From assembly GCA_023846275.1 (NCBI GenBank), contig CM043870.1, positions 17,468,385-17,532,384 of the forward strand: 64,000 nt of DNA, in the 5' to 3' direction. A program made the position numbers and the translations under genes. The notes below the pieces were generated by a model. That model saw only the letters and a list, made by a program, of their open reading frames with translations. It was not told the origin of the DNA and made no database searches. Source of the DNA: Vanilla planifolia (taxonomy: Eukaryota > Streptophyta > Magnoliopsida > Asparagales > Orchidaceae). Below are positions 53,749 to 64,000 of this stretch, piece by piece (position 1 is the first letter of the stretch; each line of letters opens with the position of its first letter).

Positions 53749-53866
53749 ATGTGCGACCATACCAGCATTATGGCACTGGATCTCATTAGAACTCCAAAGT
53801 TAAGCATGCTTGGGCGAGAGTAGTATTGGGATGGGTGACCTCTTGAGAAGTCCTCGTGTTGCACAT
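53749..53866 (+). rRNA. 5S rRNA: 5S rRNA gene, copy 25 (consensus; beta unit)
   Basis: Exact consensus; G+T6 terminator. 4446 bp from copy 23 and 4444 bp from copy 27, its beta counterparts. Confidence 0.95.
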
Positions 53867-54649
53867 GTTTTTTCATAGAATTCTATTTTCTAATGAATGA
53901 TAATTTATTTTCACATACTAATGTTAAAAAAGGTAAATTCTTATAAATGATATTTTATAATTATCATATTTTTAATCAAGTTTTAATAATAACTTTACGA
54001 CATTATTGTTAACTTCATAAAATAAAAAATATGGCACATAATATGATGTAGTAAAATAATAACCTTAATTTAGTTCAATATTGAGCAAAATGGCTTATAT
54101 GAATTAAAATAAATTAAGGTTAATTTATGTTTATAATGGTATATATATGATATGCATAGAATTTTCTCAACATAAAAATATTATATTATAAAATATCAAA
54201 AGTATAAAATTATATTATTAATGTTAAATATTATTTATATTTATATATAACATATATATCACATCACATAAATATAAAATATTATAATAAAATTATATAG
54301 ATTATTTATTTATTTTTTTAAGTTTAGGCATAAAAAAGATAATATTAAATTAATAGTCATAATATTCTCTAAGTATTTTTAATATTCTAAAATAATAATA
54401 ATCCTCAAAAAATTTTTATCTTTTATTATTAAAAAATATTATATTTCATTTACTTTTTATACTTATTAAATTATAAGTTTAATTTTGAAACTGTAATTCT
54501 TATTAAATTATTTTTCTATCTTTTTTCTTTTTATCATGATCGCTCACATATTCTCTTTCCTCTCGATCCTATTATCATCTTATTCTTTCTTTACTTTTTA
54601 TCTTATTATATTATACTTGGCCTCTCTCTCTTCTGTCATTCTCTACTCT

Positions 54650-54684
<35 letters not shown>

Positions 54685-55969
54685 TTTGTTAATTCTTTCG
54701 ATCGCTTCTATGTTCCCTCTTTTCATTTTCTTTTCATAATTAGTTTTTAATAATTAGTTTATGATGTTTTTATTAATTTGATATAATAATAAACATGGTA
54801 AATCATATTGATAAAATAAAATAATGACATTGTTTTTGTTTAATATTAAGTAAAATAACCTATAATAATCTCTAATTAATTTATTCTTATAATAATATGT
54901 ATTTTATATTTATAGAATTTTCTAAATATAAAATGTTATTTTACTAAAAATTACTAATCTAAAATTATATCCTTAATACGAAATATTATTTATATTTATT
55001 ATCAAAGTTAAATCATACAAAGAAAATATATTAGGATAATCATTAAATTTATTATTTAAATAACTTTTTTAATTTTAAGTATGAATAAAATGATATTAAA
55101 TTTATATTTAAAATATTCTCTATCTATTTTTAATATTCTAAAATAATAATGAATCTCGAATATTTTTAATGTCTTATTATTATTAAAAATTATACATTTT
55201 TTATTTTTATATTTAATAAATATTATAAGGTTAAATAATAAGAATTTAATTTTTATTAAATAAATTTTCTTATTTTTTCCTCTTTATCATAATGTCTCAG
55301 ATATTGTCTCTTTTTTCTCTCTCCTATTGTCATTCTTTTATCTCTCTCTTCATTCTTTATCACATTATATTCTTTTTGGCTTCTCTCTCTCCTTTATTCT
55401 TCACTATTTTCTCATTTTCTTTCTCTCTCTCTCTCTCTCTGTTTACTTATTTATTTATTCGCTGTATCTCATCTATGTTCTCTCTTTTCTTTTTCTTTTT
55501 GTTAAATCCTCTCTCATCTCTCTCTATTATTATTTTTCTCTTTATTTTGCTATTATTAATTTGTGAATTTCTCCCTCTCAGAGAAAAGTTACCTACATCT
55601 CCATCATCTCTTTTTCAACACAAGAACTAACAAATCTCTCATATTACATAGCTTAATATATAATATGTTTTATAAATATATATCTTTAGTAATATTGATT
55701 GAGTAATTAAATTTTATATTTATAAGAAAATTAATATAATGAAATAAAGTCTTATATGTTAATATCTAGAATATGAACAGTAGCATTATGTATAGTTTTT
55801 TTTATTAATTATATATAAAAAATATTAATACTATAAACTATTATGACGCATAAAATAATCATAAATATTTTTTTCAAAGTGCATATATTAGATAATTTAG
55901 AAAAGTTTAGATGTTGTTCGTAATCTTAACGGGTAACAACACAAATATGTTTTTTTGTCTTATGCATGC
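53867..55969 (+). repeat. Spacer 25 (beta type)
   Basis: (CT)14 at 54655-54682. Beta markers: six-A runs, six-A/five-T run, CTGTCATTC, GAATATTTTTAATG near 55158, CTCCTTTATTC. B pyrimidine block from about 55287. No private change noticed. Confidence 0.9.
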
Positions 55970-56087
55970 ATGTGCGACCATACCAGCATTATGGCACTGG
56001 ATCTCATTAGAACTCCAAAGTTAAGCATGCTTGGGCGAGAGTAGTATTGGGATGGGTGACCTCTTGAGAAGTCCTCGTGTTGCACAT
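55970..56087 (+). rRNA. 5S rRNA: 5S rRNA gene, copy 26 (consensus; alpha unit)
   Basis: Exact consensus; fifth perfect gene in a row (copies 22-26). G+T6 terminator. Confidence 0.95.
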
Positions 56088-56872
56088 GTTTTTTCATAGA
56101 ATTCTATTTTCTAATGAATGATAATTTATTTTCACATACTAATGTTAAAAAAAGGTAAATTCTTATAAATGATATTTTATAATTATCATATTTTTAATCA
56201 AGTTTTAATAATAACTTTACGACATTATTGTTAACTTCATAAAATAAAAAAATATGGCACATAATATGATGTAGTAAAATAATAACCTTAATTTAGTTCA
56301 ATATTGAGCAAAATGGCTTATATGAATTAAAATAAATTAAGGTTAATTTATGTTTATAATGGTATATATATGATATGCATAGAATTTTCTCAACATAAAA
56401 ATATTATATTATAAAATATCAAAAGTATAAAATTATATTATTAATGTTAAATATTATTTATATTTATATATAACATATATATCACATCACATAAATATAA
56501 AATATTATAATAAAATTATATAGATTATTTATTTATTTTTTTAAGTTTAGGCATAAAAAAGATAATATTAAATTAATAGTCATAATATTCTCTAAGTATT
56601 TTTAATATTCTAAAATAATAATAATCCTCAAAAAAATTTTATCTTTTATTATTAAAAAATATTATATTTCATTTACTTTTTATACTTATTAAATTATAAG
56701 TTTAATTTTGAAACTGTAATTCTTATTAAATTATTTTTCTATCTTTTTTCTTTTTATCATGATCGCTCACATATTCTCTTTCCTCTCGATCCTATTATCA
56801 TCTTATTCTTTCTTTACTTTTTATCTTATTATATTATACTTGGCCTCTCTCTCTTCTGCCATTCTCTACTCT

Positions 56873-56907
<35 letters not shown>

Positions 56908-58192
56908 TTTGTTAATTCTTTCGATCGCTTCTATGTTCCCTCTTTTCATTTTCTTTTCATAATTAGTTTTTAATAATTAGTTTATGATGTTTTTATTAAT
57001 TTGATATAATAATAAACATGGTAAATCATATTGATAAAATAAAATAATGACATTGTTTTTGTTTAATATTAAGTAAAATAACCTATAATAATCTCTAATT
57101 AATTTATTCTTATAATAATATGTATTTTATATTTATAGAATTTTCTAAATATAAAATGTTATTTTACTAAAAATTACTAATCTAAAATTATATCCTTAAT
57201 ACGAAATATTATTTATATTTATTATCAAAGTTAAATCATACAAAGAAAATATATTAGGATAATCATTAAATTTATTATTTAAATAACTTTTTTAATTTTA
57301 AGTATGAATAAAATGATATTAAATTTATATTTAAAATATTCTCTATCTATTTTTAATAATCTAAAATAATAATGAATCTCGAATATTTTTTATGTCTTAT
57401 TATTATTAAAAATTATACATTTTTTATTTTTATATTTAATAAATATTATAAGGTTAAATAATAAGAATTTAATTTTTATTAAATAAATTTTCTTATTTTT
57501 TCCTCTTTATCATAATGTCTCAGATATTGTCTCTTTTTTCTCTCTCCTATTGTCATTCTTTTATCTCTCTCTTCATTCTTTATCACATTATATTCTTTTT
57601 GGCTTCTCTCTCTCTTTTATTCTTCACTATTTTCTCATTTTCTTTCTCTCTCTCTCTCTCTCTGTTTACTTATTTATTTATTCGCTGTATCTCATCTATG
57701 TTCTCTCTTTTCTTTTTCTTTTTGTTAAATCCTCTCTCATCTCTCTCTATTATTATTTTTCTCTTTATTTTGCTATTATTAATTTGTGAATTTCTCCCTC
57801 TCAGAGAAAAGTTACCTACATCTCCATCATCTCTTTTTCAACACAAGAACTAACAAATCTCTCATATTACATAGCTTAATATATAATATGTTTTATAAAT
57901 ATATATCTTTAGTAATATTGATTGAGTAATTAAATTTTATATTTATAAGAAAATTAATATAATAAAATAAAGTCTTATATGTTAATATCTAGAATATGAA
58001 CAGTAGCATTATGTATAGTTTTTTTTATTAATTATATATAAAAAATATTAATACTATAAACTATTATGACGCATAAAATAATCATAAATATTTTTTTCAA
58101 AGTGCATATATTAGATAATTTAGAAAAGTTTAGATGTTGTTCGTAATCTTAACGGGTAACAACACAAATATGTTTTTTTGTCTTATGCATGC
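56088..58192 (+). repeat. Spacer 26 (alpha type)
   Basis: (CT)14 at 56878-56905. All alpha markers plus AATAATCTAAAAT near 57356 and ATAATAAAATAAAG near 57960, as in spacer 24. B pyrimidine block from about 57510. Confidence 0.9.
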
Positions 58193-58310
58193 ATGTGCGA
58201 CCATACCAGCATTATGGCACTTGATCTCATTAGAACTCCAACGTTAAGCATGCTTGGGCGAGAGTAGTATTGGGATGGGTGACCTCTTGAGAAGTCCTCG
58301 TGTTGCACAT
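58193..58310 (+). rRNA. 5S rRNA: 5S rRNA gene, copy 27 (G30T, A50C)
   Basis: Two substitutions: G30T (GCACTTGATC) breaks the G30-C47 pair of helix III, and A50C (CTCCAACGTTAAG) lies at the start of box A. This is one of the most altered copies, although its unit belongs to the recently duplicated beta type. Confidence 0.92.
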
Positions 58311-59093
58311 GTTTTTTCATAGAATTCTATTTTCTAATGAATGATAATTTATTTTCACATACTAATGTTAAAAAAGGTAAATTCTTATAAATGATATTTT
58401 ATAATTATCATATTTTTAATCAAGTTTTAATAATAACTTTACGACATTATTGTTAACTTCATAAAATAAAAAATATGGCACATAATATGATGTAGTAAAA
58501 TAATAACCTTAATTTAGTTCAATATTGAGCAAAATGGCTTATATGAATTAAAATAAATTAAGGTTAATTTATGTTTATAATGGTATATATATGATATGCA
58601 TAGAATTTTCTCAACATAAAAATATTATATTATAAAATATCAAAAGTATAAAATTATATTATTAATGTTAAATATTATTTATATTTATATATAACATATA
58701 TATCACATCACATAAATATAAAATATTATAATAAAATTATATAGATTATTTATTTATTTTTTTAAGTTTAGGCATAAAAAAGATAATATTAAATTAATAG
58801 TCATAATATTCTCTAAGTATTTTTAATATTCTAAAATAATAATAATCCTCAAAAAATTTTTATCTTTTATTATTAAAAAATATTATATTTCATTTACTTT
58901 TTATACTTATTAAATTATAAGTTTAATTTTGAAACTGTAATTCTTATTAAATTATTTTTCTATCTTTTTTCTTTTTATCATGATCGCTCACATATTCTCT
59001 TTCCTCTCGATCCTATTATCATCTTATTCTTTCTTTACTTTTTATCTTATTATATTATACTTGGCCTCTCTCTCTTCTGTCATTCTCTACTCT

Positions 59094-59132
<39 letters not shown>

Positions 59133-60417
59133 TTTGTTAATTCTTTCGATCGCTTCTATGTTCCCTCTTTTCATTTTCTTTTCATAATTAGTTTTTAATA
59201 ATTAGTTTATGATGTTTTTATTAATTTGATATAATAATAAACATGGTAAATCATATTGATAAAATAAAATAATGACATTGTTTTTGTTTAATATTAAGTA
59301 AAATAACCTATAATAATCTCTAATTAATTTATTCTTATAATAATATGTATTTTATATTTATAGAATTTTCTAAATATAAAATGTTATTTTACTAAAAATT
59401 ACTAATCTAAAATTATATCCTTAATACGAAATATTATTTATATTTATTATCAAAGTTAAATCATACAAAGAAAATATATTAGGATAATCATTAAATTTAT
59501 TATTTAAATAACTTTTTTAATTTTAAGTATGAATAAAATGATATTAAATTTATATTTAAAATATTCTCTATCTATTTTTAATATTCTAAAATAATAATGA
59601 ATCTCGAATATTTTTAATGTCTTATTATTATTAAAAATTATACATTTTTTATTTTTATATTTAATAAATATTATAAGGTTAAATAATAAGAATTTAATTT
59701 TTATTAAATAAATTTTCTTATTTTTTCCTCTTTATCATAATGTCTCAGATATTGTCTCTTTTTTCTCTCTCCTATTGTCATTCTTTTATCTCTCTCTTCA
59801 TTCTTTATCACATTATATTCTTTTTGGCTTCTCTCTCTCCTTTATTCTTCACTATTTTCTCATTTTCTTTCTCTCTCTCTCTCTCTCTGTTTACTTATTT
59901 ATTTATTCGCTGTATCTCATCTATGTTCTCTCTTTTCTTTTTCTTTTTGTTAAATCCTCTCTCATCTCTCTCTATTATTATTTTTCTCTTTATTTTGCTA
60001 TTATTAATTTGTGAATTTCTCCCTCTCAGAGAAAAGTTACCTACATCTCCATCATCTCTTTTTCAACACAAGAACTAACAAATCTCTCATATTACATAGC
60101 TTAATATATAATATGTTTTATAAATATATATCTTTAGTAATATTGATTGAGTAATTAAATTTTATATTTATAAGAAAATTAATATAATGAAATAAAGTCT
60201 TATATGTTAATATCTAGAATATGAACAGTAGCATTATGTATAGTTTTTTTTATTAATTATATATAAAAAATATTAATACTATAAACTATTATGACGCATA
60301 AAATAATCATAAATATTTTTTTCAAAGTGCATATATTAGATAATTTAGAAAAGTTTAGATGTTGTTCGTAATCTTAACGGGTAACAACACAAATATGTTT
60401 TTTTGTCTTATGCATGC
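58311..60417 (+). repeat. Spacer 27 (beta type)
   Basis: (CT)16 at 59099-59130. Beta markers including CTGTCATTC and GAATATTTTTAATG near 59606. B pyrimidine block from about 59735. Last unit of the alternating block. Confidence 0.9.
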
Positions 60418-60535
60418 ATGTGCGACCATACCAGCATTATGGCACTGGATCTCATTAGAACTCCAAAGTTAAGCATGCTTGGGCGAGAGTAGTATTGGGA
60501 TGGGTGACCTTTTGAGAAGTCCTCGTGTTGCACAT
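60418..60535 (+). rRNA. 5S rRNA: 5S rRNA gene, copy 28 (C94T)
   Basis: C94T only (GACCTTTTGAG), giving a G82-U94 wobble; the same change as one of the two in copy 13. G+T6 terminator. Confidence 0.94.
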
Positions 60536-61318
60536 GTTTTTTCATAGAATTCTATTTTCTAATGAATGATAATTTATTTTCACATACTAATGTTAAAAAA
60601 GGTAAATTCTTATAAATGATATTTTATAATTATCATATTTTTAATCAAGTTTTAATAATAACTTTACGACATTATTGTTAACTTCATAAAATAAAAAATA
60701 TGGCACATAATATGATGTAGTAAAATAATAACCTTAATTTAGTTCAATATTGAGCAAAATGGCTTATATGAATTAAAATAAATTAAGGTTAATTTATGTT
60801 TATAATGGTATATATATGATATGCATAGAATTTTCTCAACATAAAAATATTATATTATAAAATATCAAAAGTATAAAATTATATTATTAATGTTAAATAT
60901 TATTTATATTTATATATAACATATATATCACATCACATAAATATAAAATATTATAATAAAATTATATAGATTATTTATTTATTTTTTTAAGTTTAGGCAT
61001 AAAAAAGATAATATTAAATTAATAGTCATAATATTCTCTAAGTATTTTTAATATTCTAAAATAATAATAATCCTCAAAAAATTTTTATCTTTTATTATTA
61101 AAAAATATTATATTTCATTTACTTTTTATACTTATTAAATTATAAGTTTAATTTTGAAACTGTAATTCTTATTAAATTATTTTTCTATCTTTTTTCTTTT
61201 TATCATGATCGCTCACATATTCTCTTTCCTCTCGATCCTATTATCATCTTATTCTTTCTTTACTTTTTATCTTATTATATTATACTTGGCCTCTCTCTCT
61301 TCTGTCATTCTCTACTCT

Positions 61319-61357
<39 letters not shown>

Positions 61358-62642
61358 TTTGTTAATTCTTTCGATCGCTTCTATGTTCCCTCTTTTCATT
61401 TTCTTTTCATAATTAGTTTTTAATAATTAGTTTATGATGTTTTTATTAATTTGATATAATAATAAACATGGTAAATCATATTGATAAAATAAAATAATGA
61501 CATTGTTTTTGTTTAATATTAAGTAAAATAACCTATAATAATCTCTAATTAATTTATTCTTATAATAATATGTATTTTATATTTATAGAATTTTCTAAAT
61601 ATAAAATATTATTTTACTAAAAATTACTAATCTAAAATTATATCCTTAATACGAAATATTATTTATATTTATTATCAAAGTTAAATCATACAAAGAAAAT
61701 ATATTAGGATAATCATTAAATTTATTATTTAAATAACTTTTTTAATTTTAAGTATGAATAAAATGATATTAAATTTATATTTAAAATATTCTCTATCTAT
61801 TTTTAATATTCTAAAATAATAATGAATCTCGAATATTTTTTATGTCTTATTATTATTAAAAATTATACATTTTTTATTTTTATATTTAATAAATATTATA
61901 AGGTTAAATAATAAGAATTTAATTTTTATTAAATAAATTTTCTTATTTTTTCCTCTTTATCATAATGTCTCAGATATTGTCTCTTTTTTCTCTCTCCTAT
62001 TGTCATTCTTTTATCTCTCTCTTCATTCTTTATCACATTATATTCTTTTTGGCTTCTCTCTCTCCTTTATTCTTCACTATTTTCTCATTTTCTTTCTCTC
62101 TCTCTCTCTCTCTGTTTACTTATTTATTTATTCGCTGTATCTCATCTATGTTCTCTCTTTTCTTTTTCTTTTTGTTAAATCCTCTCTCATCTCTCTCTAT
62201 TATTATTTTTCTCTTTATTTTGCTATTATTAATTTGTGAATTTCTCCCTCTCAAAGAAAAGTTACCTACATCTCCATCATCTCTTTTTCAACACAAGAAC
62301 TAACAAATCTCTCATATTACATAGCTTAATATATAATATGTTTTATAAATATATATCTTTAGTAATATTGATTGAGTAATTAAATTTTATATTTATAAGA
62401 AAATTAATATAATGAAATAAAGTCTTATATGTTAATATCTAGAATATGAACAGTAGCATTATGTATAGTTTTTTTTATTAATTATATATAAAAAATATTA
62501 ATACTATAAACTATTATGACGCATAAAATAATCATAAATATTTTTTTCAAAGTGCATATATTAGATAATTTAGAAAAGTTTAGATGTTGTTCGTAATCTT
62601 AACGGGTAACAACACAAATATGTTTTTTTGTCTTATGCATGC
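60536..62642 (+). repeat. Spacer 28
   Basis: (CT)16 at 61324-61355; CTGTCATTC but GAATATTTTTTATG, so it is not a full beta unit. AAAATATTATTTTA near 61606 is private; CTCAAAGAAAAG near 62250 is shared with spacers 11 and 14-16. B pyrimidine block from about 61960. Confidence 0.9.
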
Positions 62643-62760
62643 ATGTGCGACCATACCAGCATTATGGCACTGGATCTCATTAGAACTCCAAAGTTAAGCA
62701 TGCTTGGGCGAGAGTAGTATTGGGATGGGTGACCTCTTGAGAAGTTCTCGTGTTGCACAT
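62643..62760 (+). rRNA. 5S rRNA: 5S rRNA gene, copy 29 (C104T)
   Basis: C to T at position 104 (GAAGTTCTCG), just downstream of box C. Helix I and the 78-82/94-98 stem are intact. G+T6 terminator. Last complete gene in the window. Confidence 0.94.
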
Positions 62761-63544
62761 GTTTTTTCATAGAATTCTATTTTCTAATGAATGATAATTT
62801 ATTTTCACATACTAATGTTAAAAAAGGTAAATTCTTATAAATGATATTTTATAATTATCATATTTTTAATCAAGTTTTAATAATAACTTTACGACATTAT
62901 TGTTAACTTCATAAAATAAAAAAATATGGCACATAATATGATGTAGTAAAATAATAACCTTAATTTAGTTCAATATTGAGCAAAATGGCTTATATGAATT
63001 AAAATAAATTAAGGTTAATTTATGTTTATAATGGTCTATATATGATATGCATAGAATTTTCTCAACATAAAAATATTATATTATAAAATATCAAAAGTAT
63101 AAAATTATATTATTAATGTTAAATATTATTTATATTTATATATAACATATATATCACATCACATAAATATAAAATATTATAATAAAATTATATAGATTAT
63201 TTATTTATTTTTTTAAGTTTAGGCATAAAAAAGATAATATTAAATTAATAGTCATAATATTCTCTAAGTATTTTTAATATTCTAAAATAATAATAATCCT
63301 CAAAAAATTTTTATCTTTTATTATTAAAAAATATTATATTTCATTTACTTTTTATACTTATTAAATTATAAGTTTAATTTTGAAACTGTAATTCTTATTA
63401 AATTATTTTTCTATCTTTTTTCTTTTTATCATGATCGCTCACATATTCTCTTTCCTCTCGATCCTATTATCATCTTATTCTTTCTTTACTTTTTATCTTA
63501 TTATATTATACTTGGCCTCTCTCTCTTCTGTCATTCTCTACTCT

Positions 63545-63583
<39 letters not shown>

Positions 63584-64000
63584 TTTGTTAATTCTTTCGA
63601 TCGCTTCTATGTTCCCTCTTTTCATTTTCTTTTCATAATTAGTTTTTAATAATTAGTTTATGATGTTTTTATTAATTTGATATAATAATAAACATGGTAA
63701 ATCATATTGATAAAATAAAATAATGACATTGTTTTTGTTTAATATTAAGTAAAATAACCTATAATAATCTCTAATTAATTTATTCTTATAATAATATGTA
63801 TTTTATATTTATAGAATTTTCTAAATATAAAATGTTATTTTACTAAAAATTACTAATCTAAAATTATATCCTTAATACGAAATATTATTTATATTTATTA
63901 TCAAAGTTAAATCATACAAAGAAAATATATTAGGATAATCATTAAATTTATTATTTAAATAACTTTTTTAATTTTAAGTATGAATAAAATGATATTAAAT
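62761..64000 (+). repeat. Partial spacer after copy 29
   Basis: Contains the terminator, all of subrepeat A with (CT)16 at 63550-63581, and the first part of subrepeat B; the window ends before its pyrimidine block. Extra A near 62919; GGTCTATATATG near 63033 is private. No gene seen. Confidence 0.9.

Larger units (their letters stand above)
1..64000 (+). repeat. Tandem 5S rDNA array, 29 complete units of ~2.22 kb
   Basis: The same ~2.22 kb unit (118-bp 5S gene plus ~2.1 kb spacer) recurs head to tail through the whole window. Gene starts are 2217, 2215, 2213, 2219, 2221, 2215, 2219, 2219, 2223, 2225, 2223, 2223, 2221, 2228, 2222, 2216, 2219, 2219, 2219, 2217, 2217, 2235, 2219, 2227, 2221, 2223, 2225 and 2225 bp apart. 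Most of the spread comes from (CT)n length in subrepeat A, so intervals mostly change in steps of two; single-A indels in two A-runs account for the parity changes. Units differ by scattered point changes only. The organisation is the separate (S-type) 5S locus typical of flowering plants, but a spacer above 2 kb is long for plants, where a few hundred bp is usual. Both window edges lie inside the array, so total copy number is unknown. Confidence 0.97.

Noticed and set aside
1-64000. CRISPR array or other spaced-repeat immune system
   Set aside because: The spaced 118-bp element is a 5S gene, and the ~2.1 kb intervals are themselves repeated, unlike unique short CRISPR spacers.
1-64000. Centromeric satellite
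   Set aside because: The dimeric higher-order pattern is reminiscent, but the unit holds a structured 5S gene with promoter and terminator, so an rDNA locus is the simpler reading. Sequence alone cannot exclude a centromere-adjacent location.

Overview
The window is one uninterrupted head-to-tail array of plant-type 5S ribosomal RNA genes, all on the + strand. It holds 29 complete 118-bp 5S genes at a mean spacing of 2221 bp (range 2213-2235), from position 458 to 62760, with a partial spacer at each end. The array continues beyond both edges. I see no protein-coding gene, tRNA, mobile element or CRISPR array.

The organism is probably a land plant, most likely an angiosperm. The gene keeps the angiosperm box A / intermediate element / box C arrangement (AGTTAAGC, GGGCGAGAGTAGTA, GGATGGGTGACCTC). 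It has a plant-style upstream promoter and a T-run terminator, and it is not linked to 35S rDNA. The DNA is very AT-rich. I cannot name the species. Compared from memory with the usual angiosperm 5S, the gene differs at about 21 of 118 positions with no indel, but most of the changes in stems are compensatory, so the cloverleaf-like 5S fold is kept. This suggests either a functional 5S of a fast-evolving, AT-drifting lineage or a derived 5S family.

Each ~2.1 kb spacer has the same layout: (1) a T6 or T8 terminator and ~110 bp of AT-rich DNA; (2) subrepeat A (~750 bp), AT-rich and ending in a pyrimidine-rich block with a (CT)10-20 microsatellite; (3) subrepeat B (~760 bp), a diverged tandem copy of A with its own pyrimidine block; (4) ~470 bp of pyrimidine-rich then AT-rich DNA leading to the 5S promoter, whose start site overlaps a CATGCATG (RY) motif.

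Shared point variants sort the units into local families. Units 22-27 form a three-times repeated dimer (~4.45 kb higher-order repeat), units 15-17 share a 5S mutation, and units 18-19 are near twins. This is the pattern expected from repeated unequal exchange and gene conversion. Thirteen of the 29 genes are identical over 118 bp; sixteen carry one or two substitutions, several of them in stems or promoter boxes. The many small ORFs, 65-117 codons long, are by-products of stop-poor pyrimidine tracts and are not annotated as genes.
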